The notes beneath the pieces were generated by a model. It was given only the letters and a program-made list of their open reading frames with translations. It searched no databases and was not told where the DNA came from. DNA of 64,000 bases from Sphingomonas oligophenolica (lineage in GTDB: Bacteria > Pseudomonadota > Alphaproteobacteria > Sphingomonadales > Sphingomonadaceae), in NCBI RefSeq assembly GCF_006438955.1, contig NZ_RCZK01000005.1, positions 124,001 through 188,000 on the forward strand, written 5' to 3'. Positions 34,533 through 43,945 of the stretch are shown in pieces. The first letter of the stretch is position 1. Every line of letters begins with the position of its first letter. A program made the position numbers and the translations under genes.

Positions 34533-34972
34533 CGCCCGGTCGATCCGAAGCCGCCCGCGCCGCGGAGGGTGTCGTCGAGCGACTCGACCTCCTCGATCCG
34601 CGCGCGCTGAACGGGGGCGGGGACGAGTTGCGCGATCCGATCGCCCCGCGCGATGGCAAAGGGCGCATTGCCGAGATTGGCGAGGATCACCTTCACCTCG
34701 CCGCGATAATCGCTGTCGATCGTGCCGGGGGTGTTGAGGCAGGTAATGCCGTGTTTGAGCGCGAGTCCTGAACGCGGGCGAACCTGGACCTCGTAGCCAG
34801 CGGGGATCGCGATTGCGAAGCCAGTCGTGACCGCGGCCCGCGCGCCGGGAGCGAGCGTCAATGCTTCGGCGGCGACGACGTCCATGCCGGCTGCACCCGG
34901 GGTGGCATAGGCGGGGGCGGGGAGGCCATCGCCATGGGGCAGGCGTTTGAGCGCCAGGCGAATGTCGGTCAT
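34529..34972 (-). CDS. dut: dUTP diphosphatase
   Basis: A 147-residue trimeric dUTPase that converts dUTP to dUMP, limiting uracil in DNA and supplying thymidylate synthesis. Family motifs are in order: [42 protein letters not shown], and the C-terminal GGFGSTGR, which closes over the nucleotide. It overlaps coaBC upstream and the small exported protein downstream by four bases each. The coaBC-dut pair is a common alphaproteobacterial arrangement. Confidence 0.97.
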   Translation of the reverse strand: MTDIRLALKRLPHGDGLPAPAYATPGAAGMDVVAAEALTLAPGARAAVTTGFAIAIPAGYEVQVRPRSGLALKHGITCLNTPGTIDSDYRGEVKVILANLGNAPFAIARGDRIAQLVPAPVQRARIEEVESLDDTLRGAGGFGSTGR

Positions 34973-36159
34973 TGGTCGCTTCCTAGCGCGTCGGCGATCC
35001 GGTCCGCCAGCCGCGCGGCGACGGCGTCCTTGGGGAGCCGCTCCCAGGCCTCGCTGCCGGTGGCGGTGACGAGATGCACGGTATTCGCATCGCCGCCGAA
35101 CACATCGCCCGACACGTCGTTGGCGACGATCCAGTCGACGCCCTTGCGGGTCCGTTTGGCGGTGGCGTGTTCGACGACCTGCTCGGTCTCGGCGGCGAAC
35201 CCGACCAGGAGCCGCGGGCGGCGCGGGCTGCGCGCGAGAGTGGCGAGGATGTCGGGGTTTTCGGCGAACTGGAGCGTCGGCGGCACATCGCCCCTTTTCA
35301 TCTTCTGCGGCGCGGCCTCGACCCGCCAGTCGGCGACCGCGGCGACCATCACCGCGGCATCGGCGGGCAACGCGGTCGCGACCGCATTCGCCATGTCCTG
35401 CGCGGTGTCGACGTCGACGCGATCGACTCCGGCGGGGGTGGGTAGCGCGACAGGTCCAGCAACGAGCGTGACGCGCGCGCCGACCCGCGCCAGCGCAGCG
35501 GCGATCGCGAAGCCCTGGCGCCCCGACGACCGGTTCGCGATGTAGCGGACGGGATCGATCGGTTCGTGGGTCGGGCCGGCGGTGACGAGGATGTGCTTGC
35601 CGGTCAGGCTGCCGGCCGCGGGCGATGCGCCGAGCGCGAAGTCGACCGCGTCGGCGATCTCGGTCGGTTCGGGAAGTCGCCCCGCGCCATATTCGCCGCA
35701 GGCCATCGGGCCTTCGGGGGGCTCCATCACCGTGACCCCGTCGGCGCGGAGTTGCGCGACGTTGCGGCGGGTGGCGGCGTGGCTCCACATCCGGACGTTC
35801 ATCGCGGGCGCAGCGAGGACGGGCTTGTCGGTCGCGAGCAGGAGCGTGGTGGCGAGGTCGCTTGCCTGGCCGGTCGCCATTTTCGCCAGCAGGTCGGCGG
35901 TCGCGGGGGCCACGACGACGAGGTCGGCCTCGCGGCTCAGCTGGATGTGCCCCATCTCGGCCTCGTCCTTGAGATCCCAGAGCGTGGTATAGACCTTCTC
36001 TTCGCTCAGCGCGGCCAACGTCATCGGGGTGACGAAATGGCTGCCGCCGTCGGTCAGGACGCAGCGGACCGCGTGGCCACGCTTGCGGAGCAGCCGGACG
36101 AGCTCGCACGATTTATATGCGGCGATGCCGCCGCCGACGATGAGCAGGATGCGCGTCAT
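34969..36159 (-). CDS. coaBC: Bifunctional phosphopantothenoylcysteine decarboxylase/synthetase
   Basis: A 396-residue two-domain enzyme of coenzyme A synthesis. The N-terminal flavin-dependent decarboxylase (CoaC) has [14 protein letters not shown], the [10 protein letters not shown] segment and [15 protein letters not shown] with its active-site Cys. The C-terminal CTP-dependent synthetase (CoaB) starts at about 185 ([27 protein letters not shown]). Both overlaps (with the membrane protein upstream and dut downstream) are ATGA, so the whole run is translationally coupled. Confidence 0.96.
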   Translation of the reverse strand: MTRILLIVGGGIAAYKSCELVRLLRKRGHAVRCVLTDGGSHFVTPMTLAALSEEKVYTTLWDLKDEAEMGHIQLSREADLVVVAPATADLLAKMATGQASDLATTLLLATDKPVLAAPAMNVRMWSHAATRRNVAQLRADGVTVMEPPEGPMACGEYGAGRLPEPTEIADAVDFALGASPAAGSLTGKHILVTAGPTHEPIDPVRYIANRSSGRQGFAIAAALARVGARVTLVAGPVALPTPAGVDRVDVDTAQDMANAVATALPADAAVMVAAVADWRVEAAPQKMKRGDVPPTLQFAENPDILATLARSPRRPRLLVGFAAETEQVVEHATAKRTRKGVDWIVANDVSGDVFGGDANTVHLVTATGSEAWERLPKDAVAARLADRIADALGSDQ

Positions 36160-37268
36160 CGCACCACCCGCCGGACGGTAATCCGGCGCTGGTCGAGCGC
36201 GGCATGGATGAGGTCGCGGACGCCATCGACCGCGAACGCGATGCCGACGAGCATCGCGGGTGCGACGAGCAGTCCCCAATAGAAGGTGTCGGTGCGGCCA
36301 ACGACTGCGAGAATCGCGGCATAGCCCGACAACAGCGCGAGCATCCGGATGCCGAGATCATCGGCCCAGGCCGCCCAGCCAAACAGTGCAATGCCGACGA
36401 GGGGCGCCGCGAGCCACAGCGGCACGAGCGCGAGCGCGGTCGAGATCGCCATCGTCTTCACGAAGAAACCGAACCCGAGCATCCCAGCCCAACCCGGCGA
36501 AGCGGGGTCGAGCGGGTGGACGACCTGCGCGACGGCGTGGGCATGAGCGCCGAGCGCCGCCGCGAGGACGGCCAGCGCCAGTCCCCACGCTGCGGCTTCG
36601 CGCCGACTGCCTTCGAGAATCGCGAAGAATGCCATCAGGACGAGATAGGGCGCCGCGGTCTCGCGTACCAGCACTGCCGCGAGACCGAAGGCGACCGCGG
36701 GCAGCCAGTCTTCGCGACGACGCAGCGCGAGCGACAGCGCGATAAAGAGTCCTGCCCAGACTTCATGGAAATAGCGCAAATCGGCCTGGATGAAGGTCAC
36801 GAGCCCCGCGGCGAGCACTAGCATCGCGACGATCCGCGGGGATGCGCGGACGAAGGCGGAATTAAGCCGTTTCCACCAGGCGAGCGCGGTTGCGGCAACG
36901 AGCGCATAAAGCAGCGCGATCATCGCTGCGTCGGGCAGCGCGGCTTCGACCACTGCGAGAGTCGGTAGGCGAAACACGACGAAGGGGCGCAATGGATAAT
37001 CGCCGCCCCGCAAAGCCTCGGCAGTGACGCGATAGTAGTTGCCGCCGTGACGGACGTTGCCCACGACCGTCTGGTACAGGACGATATCGGTTTGATCGCC
37101 GGGCTCGGGCGCGGGATCGCGCGGGGCAAGCGGCGTGCCGAGCGCCAAGAGGGTCGCGACTAGCAGCACTGCCAGCGCGAAAAGTGCTGCCCGCGCCTGG
37201 ATTGGGGTCAGCGTCGCGAAGCGCGAGGGTCGGGCGAGCCATAATGGGGCCAGCGGGCGGGCGATCAT
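36156..37268 (-). CDS. Polytopic membrane protein, possibly GT-C-like
   Basis: A 370-residue inner-membrane protein with about eight to ten hydrophobic segments and a periplasmic loop after the first (residues about 45-100, with QTVVGNVRHGGNYYRVTAEAL). The layout, an acidic residue (Asp60) in the first loop and a Tyr-rich motif, recalls lipid-linked-sugar GT-C glycosyltransferases, but no signature is certain. It is the first gene of the coaBC-dut run and overlaps coaBC by four bases. A REP palindrome lies upstream. Confidence 0.75.
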   Translation of the reverse strand: MIARPLAPLWLARPSRFATLTPIQARAALFALAVLLVATLLALGTPLAPRDPAPEPGDQTDIVLYQTVVGNVRHGGNYYRVTAEALRGGDYPLRPFVVFRLPTLAVVEAALPDAAMIALLYALVAATALAWWKRLNSAFVRASPRIVAMLVLAAGLVTFIQADLRYFHEVWAGLFIALSLALRRREDWLPAVAFGLAAVLVRETAAPYLVLMAFFAILEGSRREAAAWGLALAVLAAALGAHAHAVAQVVHPLDPASPGWAGMLGFGFFVKTMAISTALALVPLWLAAPLVGIALFGWAAWADDLGIRMLALLSGYAAILAVVGRTDTFYWGLLVAPAMLVGIAFAVDGVRDLIHAALDQRRITVRRVVR

Positions 37269-37306
37269 CGCTGGGGCATCCTAGAACGCCCTGACTTCCC
37301 CCACGC

Positions 37307-37372
37307 CCGTTCGTGCTGAGCTTGTCGAAGCACGGTGAGGTTCAGGCCCTGCGACACGCTCAGGGCGAACGG
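37307..37372. repeat. Dispersed REP-like palindrome, copy 2
   Basis: Arms CGTGCTGAGCTTGTCGAAGC and CTGCGACACGCTCAGGGCG in inverted orientation, with a degenerate right arm (GACACGC for GACAAGC). It lies between ubiB and the membrane protein gene. Confidence 0.85.
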
Positions 37373-37405
37373 TTTAGGGTCTGATCGATCTGACGCCATC
37401 ATGGC

Positions 37406-38938
37406 CTAAAGGACGAGCAGCGTCGCCGCGATCCCTGCCGCGGCGGACAGGATCGCGACCGCCAAGTAGCGCCAGCCGCCACCGATCCGTACCACCTCGA
37501 TCTCGGCGAGCGGCGGGGTCGGGGGCGCGCCGCCGGGGGCCGGATAGCGCGCCTCGATGCGGCGGACGAGTTCGGGGAGGCGGACGAGGGTGCGGACATC
37601 CTCGATCAGCCGGTCGGCGACCGCGGCTTCGGGGCCGAGTTCAGTGCGGATCCACTCGCGCACGAACGGGGCGGCGGTGTTCCACAGGTTGATGTCGGGA
37701 TCGAGCGCGGTCGCAACGCCTTCGACCATCACCATCGTCTTCTGGAGCAGCAGCAGGTGGGGTTGGGTGACCATGTCGAAATCGCGGGTGATCGAGAACA
37801 ACCCGTCGAGCATCATTCCGATCGACATGTCCTTGACCGCAAGACCGCGCATCGGCTCGCCCACCGCGCGCAGCGCGGTCGCGAATTCGCCGACGTCATG
37901 ATGCGCGGGAACATATTCCGCCTCGAAATGGATTTCGGCGACGCGTTTGTAATTGCCGGTGATGAGGCCGTAGAGGATTTCGGCGAGCCAGACGCGCGCG
38001 CGGCGGTCGATCCGCCCCATGATGCCGAAATCGATCGCGGCGATGCGGCTGCCCGGCAGCGCGAACAAATTGCCCTGATGAAGGTCGGCGTGGAAGAAAC
38101 CTTCCGCAATCGCCTGGCGCAGAAACGCCTGGACCAGCGTGTTGGCGAGATGCGGCAGATCATAGCCCGCGTCGACCAGCGCCTGGCGATCCGACAGCTT
38201 GATCCCGTCGACCCATTCGATCGTCATCACCTTGGCGGTCGAGCGCTGCCAGTCGACCGCGGGGATGACGAAGTCGGGTTCGGCGGTCATCGATTCGGCG
38301 AGTTCGGAGGCAGAAGCCGCCTCGCGCCGGAAATTGAGTTCGCGCGCGGTCCAGCGTTTGAAAGTCTCGATCGTCAACCGCGGGCGGAGGCGGCGCGCTT
38401 CGGGGCTGATCGCCTCGAGCTGCGCGGCGGCCCATTCATAGGTGTCGATCGCGCGCGCGAATTCGTCCTCGACCCCGGGGCGGAGCACCTTCACCGCCAC
38501 CGTCCGGCCGTCGAGCGTCACCGCGCGATGGACTTGCGCGATCGAGGCGGCGCCAACGGGTTCGGCTTCGATACTCGCGAAGAACGCGGATGGCGGGCGG
38601 CCCATGCTCGCCTCCATCGCGGCGCAGATCGTCGCGAAGGGGACTGGGGGGAGGTTATCTTGCAGGCGGAGCAGGTCGCGCGCGGCCTCGTCGCCGACGA
38701 GATCGGGACGGGTCGCGAGGGTCTGGCCGAGCTTGATCGCGGCGGGGCCGATCGCCTGAAACGCGTCGGCGTAGCGCGGGGTCTTGGGCACCCGCGCGCC
38801 GAACCGCGCGATCCGCGCGAGGCGTCGGACCTGCGCGGGGGTGTTGGGGTCGCGTTCGATGCCGCGCAGCGCGCCGTGGCGCGCGAGGATGCGGCCCCAT
38901 TTGAGCAGGCGCCAGGTATGCGTGAGAGGAGAGGTCAC
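37406..38938 (-). CDS. ubiB: UbiB-family kinase-like protein for ubiquinone synthesis
   Basis: A 510-residue atypical kinase (ABC1/ADCK family) needed for ubiquinone biosynthesis. The signature KLGQTLATRPDLV is the KxGQ motif, SIAQVHRA the Ala-rich loop region, VAVKVLRPG the ATP lysine, and FFHADLHQGN and AAIDFGIMG the catalytic and metal loops. Two membrane segments at the C-terminus (about 485-508) anchor it. GTG at 38938 is chosen over TTG at 38944 because of GGGG eight bases upstream. It is downstream of ubiE on the same strand. Confidence 0.94.
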   Translation of the reverse strand: MTSPLTHTWRLLKWGRILARHGALRGIERDPNTPAQVRRLARIARFGARVPKTPRYADAFQAIGPAAIKLGQTLATRPDLVGDEAARDLLRLQDNLPPVPFATICAAMEASMGRPPSAFFASIEAEPVGAASIAQVHRAVTLDGRTVAVKVLRPGVEDEFARAIDTYEWAAAQLEAISPEARRLRPRLTIETFKRWTARELNFRREAASASELAESMTAEPDFVIPAVDWQRSTAKVMTIEWVDGIKLSDRQALVDAGYDLPHLANTLVQAFLRQAIAEGFFHADLHQGNLFALPGSRIAAIDFGIMGRIDRRARVWLAEILYGLITGNYKRVAEIHFEAEYVPAHHDVGEFATALRAVGEPMRGLAVKDMSIGMMLDGLFSITRDFDMVTQPHLLLLQKTMVMVEGVATALDPDINLWNTAAPFVREWIRTELGPEAAVADRLIEDVRTLVRLPELVRRIEARYPAPGGAPPTPPLAEIEVVRIGGGWRYLAVAILSAAAGIAATLLVL

Positions 38939-38987
38939 GGCCAACCCCGCAAAGTACGACTTTGCGAGGACCCCGGCAGAGGCTTCA

Positions 38988-39719
38988 TCAAATTTTCCAG
39001 CCGCTGTGGATCGCGACGAGCCCGCCGAGCAGCGGTTCGACCCTGGTGCGGACGAACCCCGCCTCGCCGATCATCGCTTCGAAGGTCGGCATGTCGGGGA
39101 AACGGCGGATCGATTCGACAAGGTAGCGATAGCTGTCGGCATCTTGCGCCAGCAGTTGCCCGAGCTTGGGGACCATCTTGTGCGAATAGGCGTCGTACAC
39201 CTCCTTGAACCCCGGCCACAGCGTCGTCGAGAATTCGAGGCAGAAGAACCGCCCGCCACGACGCAGGACGCGGTGGGCTTCGCGGAGAGCGGCGGGGATG
39301 TCGGTGACGTTGCGGATGCCGAACGCGATCGTATAGGCGTCGAAGAACTTGGCTGGGAAGGCCAGCGTCTCGGCGTTCGCCTCGGTCCACACCAACCCGT
39401 CGATGCCGCGCTTCTGCGCGCGCTCCATGCCGACTTCGAGCATCGCGGGGTTAATGTCGGCCACCGTGATCGCCGCGCCCGACGGCGCCATGCGGAACGC
39501 GATGTCGCCGGTGCCCCCCGCCATGTCGAGGATCTGCTCGCTGGCGCGCGGACCGACGCGGCGGACGAAGCGGTCCTTCCACAGCCGATGCATGCCCCCC
39601 GACATCGCATCGTTCATCAGGTCGTACGAGCTCGCAACGCTCTTGAAGACGCCGCCGACGCGCGCGGTCTTTTCGGCGGGGGCGACGTCTTCGTAGCCGA
39701 AGGAGACGGTGTCGGTCAT
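38988..39719 (-). CDS. ubiE: Demethylmenaquinone/2-polyprenyl-benzoquinol C-methyltransferase UbiE
   Basis: A 243-residue SAM-dependent C-methyltransferase of ubiquinone (and, where present, menaquinone) synthesis. The start MTDTVSFGYEDV and VFKSVASSYDLMNDAMS are typical, and the SAM motif is ILDMAGGTGDIAFR. GIRNVTD, FCLEFS and the C-terminal GGLVAIHSGWKI complete the signature. It is divergent from mutM with 69 bp between, and ubiB follows 49 bp downstream. Confidence 0.96.
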   Translation of the reverse strand: MTDTVSFGYEDVAPAEKTARVGGVFKSVASSYDLMNDAMSGGMHRLWKDRFVRRVGPRASEQILDMAGGTGDIAFRMAPSGAAITVADINPAMLEVGMERAQKRGIDGLVWTEANAETLAFPAKFFDAYTIAFGIRNVTDIPAALREAHRVLRRGGRFFCLEFSTTLWPGFKEVYDAYSHKMVPKLGQLLAQDADSYRYLVESIRRFPDMPTFEAMIGEAGFVRTRVEPLLGGLVAIHSGWKI

Positions 39720-39788
39720 GCGCTCGTTCTCATCGGGGAGGCTCTAGCCGCGCCTTGTGGCGCGGGCAAACGCAACCTAGCAGGGGGC

Positions 39789-40601
39789 GTGCCAGAGCTC
39801 CCCGAAGTCGAGACCACCGTGCGCGGGCTGACCCCGGTGCTCCAGGGCCAGCGCCTCGCGACCGTCGAACCGCGGCGCGCCGACCTGCGCAAGGCGATTC
39901 CGGTCGACCTGCGCCAGCGGCTGACCGGGGCGACGATCATCGGTCTGGGGCGGCGCGCCAAATATGGGATGATCAACACTGATCGGGGCGACACGCTGAT
40001 TTTCCACCTCGGCATGTCGGGGCGGTGGCGGGTCGATCCCGGCGCGTTGCAGGCGCACGATCACCTGCTGATCGAAACCGATTCGGGGCGTCGGCTCGCG
40101 CTCAACGATGCGCGGCGATTCGGCTTCCTCGATCTATGGTGCACCGAATCGATCGCGGATTATCCCGCGTTTGCCGCGATGGGCCCCGAACCGCTCGGCG
40201 CCGATCTGAAGGCGGCGTATCTCGACCGGGAGCTCGCGGGGCGCAGCGCGTCGATCAAGGCGATGCTGCTCGACCAGCGGATCGTGGCGGGGCTGGGCAA
40301 CATCTATGTCTGCGAGGCGCTCCACGTCGCGGGAATCGCGCCGTCGCGCGCCGCGGGGCAAATCGCGACCGCGCGGCTCGACCGGCTGGTCATCGCGATC
40401 CGCGAGGTTTTGCTCGCCGCGATCGAGGCGGGGGGATCAACCTTGCGCGACTTCGCGCACCCCGATGGCGAACTAGGGTATTTCTCCAAGCAATTCCTGG
40501 TCTATGGTCGCGAGGGCGAGCCATGTGTGTGCGGGGGAACCGTACGGCGGCGCACCGAGAATGGGCGGTCGACCTTCTGGTGCCCCAAGTGCCAGCGCTA
40601 A
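39789..40601 (+). CDS. mutM: Formamidopyrimidine-DNA glycosylase
   Basis: A 270-residue base-excision repair enzyme that removes 8-oxoguanine and formamidopyrimidines and cleaves abasic sites. The GTG start is followed by PELPEVETT, exposing the catalytic Pro2 and Glu3. Lys in GRRAKYG is the third catalytic residue, GLGNIYVCEALH is the helix-two-turn-helix, and the C-terminus is a four-Cys zinc finger (CVCGG, CPKCQ). It begins the mutM-rpsT-dnaA block. Confidence 0.97.
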   Translation: MPELPEVETTVRGLTPVLQGQRLATVEPRRADLRKAIPVDLRQRLTGATIIGLGRRAKYGMINTDRGDTLIFHLGMSGRWRVDPGALQAHDHLLIETDSGRRLALNDARRFGFLDLWCTESIADYPAFAAMGPEPLGADLKAAYLDRELAGRSASIKAMLLDQRIVAGLGNIYVCEALHVAGIAPSRAAGQIATARLDRLVIAIREVLLAAIEAGGSTLRDFAHPDGELGYFSKQFLVYGREGEPCVCGGTVRRRTENGRSTFWCPKCQR

Positions 40602-40696
40602 CTTGACGATTCGCGTGTCGTTGACTAAGAGCAGCGCCTTCCGGGCCGGGAGCGATTCCCGCGCCCTTTTCATTTGACCACAGATCCGAGGACTTC

Positions 40697-40960
40697 ATGG
40701 CGAACACGCCGCAGGCAAAAAAGCGTATCCGTCGCAACCAGCGTCGTACCGAAGTGAACGGTGCGCGGGTCGGCCGCATCAGGACCTTCATCAAGAAGGT
40801 CGAAGCGGCACTGGCGTCGGGCGACAAGGCTGCGGCGGCGCAGGCGCTGCACCAGGTCCAGCCGGAGCTGGCGCGCGGCGTCGCCAAGGGCGTGCTTCAT
40901 AAGAACACCGCAAGCCGGAAGTTCTCGCGACTGACCAAGGCGGTTTCCGCGATCGCCTGA
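40697..40960 (+). CDS. rpsT: Small ribosomal subunit protein bS20
   Basis: An 87-residue, basic, all-helical protein ([17 protein letters not shown]) that binds 16S r[19 protein letters not shown] is the standard C-terminus. A strong terminator follows 26 bp later. Position between mutM and dnaA is conserved in many alphaproteobacteria. Confidence 0.97.
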   Translation: MANTPQAKKRIRRNQRRTEVNGARVGRIRTFIKKVEAALASGDKAAAAQALHQVQPELARGVAKGVLHKNTASRKFSRLTKAVSAIA

Positions 40961-40986
40961 GTCGATTCGCGATTGAATTGAATGAG

Positions 40987-41016
40987 GCCCGTCGGGATCG
41001 TCCCGGCGGGCTTTTT
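40987..41016 (+). terminator. Rho-independent terminator of rpsT
   Basis: GCCCGTCGGGA, loop of about three, TCCCGGCGGGC, then TTTTT. One G-T pair in an 11-bp stem. Confidence 0.93.
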
Positions 41017-41361
41017 CGTGACTACGCGCGGCGGATGGCGCGATCGCGAAATCCTAGCTTCCCCCGCGATTCGAGCCTGACCCTTGGCGTTTCTGCAGAG
41101 AAAACGACTATTAAACAGTGGCTTATAAGATTTTCGACGCATTTCCTTGGCTGATTCCGAGTCAAGCCAATATTTCAAGAATGTTACCTTGATCGACTCG
41201 CGCCAAAGCTCATAGTCGACCCGCGCCGCGACGGTGTTCATCGTCTGGGGCCACTGAACAGGGCGGAATGCCGGACGGCCCCTTCGGGCCGCGAGGGGGG
41301 GACGTTTCGAGACAATCGGGCGCTCCGCGCGACGTATTGCGCGGAAACGGGAGAGGTGTGC
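41017..41361. other. dnaA upstream region
   Basis: 345 bases between the rpsT terminator and dnaA. It holds an AT-rich patch at about 41100-41190 (CTATTAAACAGTGGCTTATAAG) in which the dnaA promoter probably lies, and a small GC hairpin CGGCCC-CTTC-GGGCCG at about 41275-41290 in the leader. I saw no cluster of TTATNCACA DnaA boxes, so neither oriC nor strong autoregulation is indicated. Confidence 0.55.
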
Positions 41362-42768
41362 GTGGAGGGATTGCAGGGGACGTCGGCACCAGGGGAGGCG
41401 CGCAAGGCGTGGACCCGAGTGCGCGCGAACCTGCGCGAATCGGCGGGGATTCGACTGTTCGAGCAATGGCTGAAGCCGATGGAGTTGATCGACGGCGACG
41501 GCAATAGCGATGACGGCGACACGATCCGGCTCGGGCTGCCATCGGCGTTCATGACCAATTGGGTCCGCAGCCATTATGCCGACCGGTTGATGATGGAATT
41601 CAAGGCGCTGCTGCCGCGGGTGCGCAGCGTGTCGATCGAGACGCGAATTGCGGGACCGACGCCGGTCGTATTGACGGCGGAGAGCGGCACCGCCGCCCCC
41701 GCATCGCCGACGGTGGCATCAGCGGTGCCGCCAGGTCCGGTTGCGATTCGCCCCGTGCTCGATGCGCGCTTCACCTTCGATCGCTTCGTGGTCGATACGT
41801 CGAACCGGGTCGCGTTCAACGCCGCCCGGACGCTGAGCGAGCCCGGTCCGCCGCGGTTCAGCCCGTTGTTCCTCCACGCGGGGACGGGGCAGGGCAAGAC
41901 CCATTTGATGCACGCGATCGGTCACGCGTTTTTAGAAGCACGCCCCGGCGCGACCGTAATCTGCATGTCCGCCGAGCGCTTCATGTACGATTTCGTCGCC
42001 GCGATGCGCGCGCGCGACACGTTCTCGTTCAAGCAGCGGTTGCGCAACGCCGATCTGCTGCTGATCGACGACCTGCAGTTCATCGCGGGCAAGGACGCCA
42101 CGCAGGAAGAATTCTTCCACACCGTCAACGAGATCATGAGCGCGGGCAAGCGGCTGGTGATCAGCGCGGATCGCTGCCCGCAGGCGCTCGACGGGGTCGA
42201 GGCGCGGATCGTGTCGCGGATGTCGGCGGGGCTGGTCGCGGATATCAAGGCCCCCGATCTGGCGCTGCGCCGCGCGATCCTGACGCGCAAATGCGCCGAC
42301 ATCGACGCGGCCGTGCCCACCGCGGTGCTCGACCTGCTCGCTGCGCGAATCCACGCGAACATCCGCGAGCTCGAAGGCGCGCTCAATCGCGTCGTCGCCT
42401 ATGCGCAGCTGACCGGAGATACGATCGACCTCGACTTCGCGGTCGCGACGCTGGGCGATGTCCTGCGCGGCGCGCAGCGGCGGGTGACGATCGACGAGAT
42501 CCAGAAGCTGGTCTCGGCGCATTTCGAACTGAAGCCGCTCGACCTGATCTCGGCGCGGCGCAGCCGGGTCGTGGCGCGCCCGCGGCAGATCGCGATGTAC
42601 CTCGCCAAGCGGCTGACGACGCGATCGCTGCCCGAAATCGGGCGCAAGTTCGGCGGGCGCGACCATTCGACCGTGATCCACGCGGTACGCAAGATCGAGG
42701 AACTGCGGGACACCGACCGCGACATCGATACTGCGGTCAGGGTATTCTTGCGGGAATTGGAAGCGTAG
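41362..42768 (+). CDS. dnaA: Chromosomal replication initiator protein DnaA
   Basis: A 468-residue AAA+ initiator that binds DnaA boxes and melts the origin. Domain I is at about 10-90; a short Ala/Pro linker follows; domain III has Walker A GTGQGKTH (about 174-181) and Walker B LLIDDLQF; domain IV ends with the signature GGRDHSTVIHAVRKIEEL. The GTG at 41362 is preferred because GGGAGAG ends six bases upstream; GTG at 41356 is too close to it. The gene is not next to dnaN or recF, as usual in alphaproteobacteria. Confidence 0.97.
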   Translation: MEGLQGTSAPGEARKAWTRVRANLRESAGIRLFEQWLKPMELIDGDGNSDDGDTIRLGLPSAFMTNWVRSHYADRLMMEFKALLPRVRSVSIETRIAGPTPVVLTAESGTAAPASPTVASAVPPGPVAIRPVLDARFTFDRFVVDTSNRVAFNAARTLSEPGPPRFSPLFLHAGTGQGKTHLMHAIGHAFLEARPGATVICMSAERFMYDFVAAMRARDTFSFKQRLRNADLLLIDDLQFIAGKDATQEEFFHTVNEIMSAGKRLVISADRCPQALDGVEARIVSRMSAGLVADIKAPDLALRRAILTRKCADIDAAVPTAVLDLLAARIHANIRELEGALNRVVAYAQLTGDTIDLDFAVATLGDVLRGAQRRVTIDEIQKLVSAHFELKPLDLISARRSRVVARPRQIAMYLAKRLTTRSLPEIGRKFGGRDHSTVIHAVRKIEELRDTDRDIDTAVRVFLRELEA

Positions 42769-42820
42769 GGTAGCAAATTCTCCGTCGGCAGGTGGAGGTA
42801 GTGCGCGACTGTACATAGAA

Positions 42821-42887
42821 CCGTTCGTGCTGAGCTTGTCGAAGCACGATGAGACTCACCGCCCTTCGACAAGCTCAGGGCGAACGG
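42821..42887. repeat. Dispersed REP-like palindrome, copy 3
   Basis: The best-preserved copy: arms CGTGCTGAGCTTGTCGAAGC and CCTTCGACAAGCTCAGGGCG separated by 17 bases. It lies between the convergent dnaA and trpS genes and may end both transcripts. Confidence 0.9.
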
Positions 42888-42921
42888 CGCAAACGCCGGA
42901 TCAAGCTAACGTCATCACGCT

Positions 42922-43944
42922 TTAGGCTAGCAATCCCATCGCGTCCTGCGCGGCCTTGAGCGTGGGCGCGGCGAGCGCGCGGGCCTTTTCGGCGCCCTGG
43001 TTCAGGATCGAATCGATCGCGGCCTTGTCGTCGAGCAACCGGACCATCTCGTCACGGATCGGCGCGAGCGCGGCGACCGCGAGGTCGGCGAGCGCGGGCT
43101 TGAACGCGCCGAAGCCCTTGCCCGCATAGTCGCCGAGCACGTCCTGCGGCGCGCGATCGGCGAGCGCGGCGAAGATCGTCAGGAGGTTGCGCGCCTCGGG
43201 CCGGTCGGCGAGTTCCGCGACGGTCGCGGGGAGCAGGTCGGCATCGCTCTTCGCCTTGCGGAATTTCTCGGCGATCGTGTCGTCGCTGTCGACGAGCTTG
43301 ACGACCGATTGTTCGGACGGATTCGATTTGGACATTTTCGTGGATGCGTCGCGCAACGACATGATCCGCGGCGCTGCGGCGCTGATGAGCGGTTCGGGCA
43401 GCGCGAAGAGGTCGGTCGCGTAATCGTTGTTGAATTTGGTCGCGATGTCGCGGGCGAGTTCGAGATGCTGTTTCTGGTCCTCGCCGACCGGAACATGGGT
43501 GGCGTTGTAGAGCAGCACGTCGGCGGCCATCAGCACCGGATAATCGTAGAGGCCGACGCTGGCGCCCTCGCGGTTCTTGCCCGCCTTGTCCTTGAACTGG
43601 GTCATGCGGTTGAGCCAGCCGACGCGGGCGACGGTGTTGAGCAGCCAGGTGAGTTCGCTGTGCTGAGGCACGCGGGTCTGGTTGAAGAGAATAGAGCGGT
43701 TTGGATCGATCCCCGCGGCGACCAGCGTTGCGGTCATCTCGATGGTCTGCGCGCGCAGATCGGCGGGAGCGATCCATTCGGTGGGGGCGTGGAGATCGGC
43801 GATGAAGAACAACGTCTCGCCGCCATCGGCCTGGACCTGGTTCTGCATCGCAACCCATTGCTTCACCGCGCCGAGATAATTGCCGAGGTGGAGGTTGCCG
43901 GTCGGCTTGATGCCGGACACGACCCTTTTGGCGGATGCGGACAT
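42922..43944 (-). CDS. trpS: Tryptophanyl-tRNA synthetase
   Basis: A 340-residue class I synthetase. VVSGIKPTGNLHLGNYLGA contains the HIGH-like HLGN and the PTG motif; DLHAPTE and PVGEDQKQH bind tryptophan and ATP; TKMSKSNPS is the KMSKS loop. The upstream frame is open but MSASAKRVVSGIKPTG is the usual N-terminus. It begins one base from the murJ stop, so the two are probably in one transcript. Confidence 0.97.
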   Translation of the reverse strand: MSASAKRVVSGIKPTGNLHLGNYLGAVKQWVAMQNQVQADGGETLFFIADLHAPTEWIAPADLRAQTIEMTATLVAAGIDPNRSILFNQTRVPQHSELTWLLNTVARVGWLNRMTQFKDKAGKNREGASVGLYDYPVLMAADVLLYNATHVPVGEDQKQHLELARDIATKFNNDYATDLFALPEPLISAAAPRIMSLRDASTKMSKSNPSEQSVVKLVDSDDTIAEKFRKAKSDADLLPATVAELADRPEARNLLTIFAALADRAPQDVLGDYAGKGFGAFKPALADLAVAALAPIRDEMVRLLDDKAAIDSILNQGAEKARALAAPTLKAAQDAMGLLA

Positions 43945-43945
43945 A

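Noticed and set aside
41017..41361. Possible oriC upstream of dnaA
   Set aside because: No group of DnaA boxes or 13-mers could be found, and in alphaproteobacteria the origin is usually not beside dnaA.
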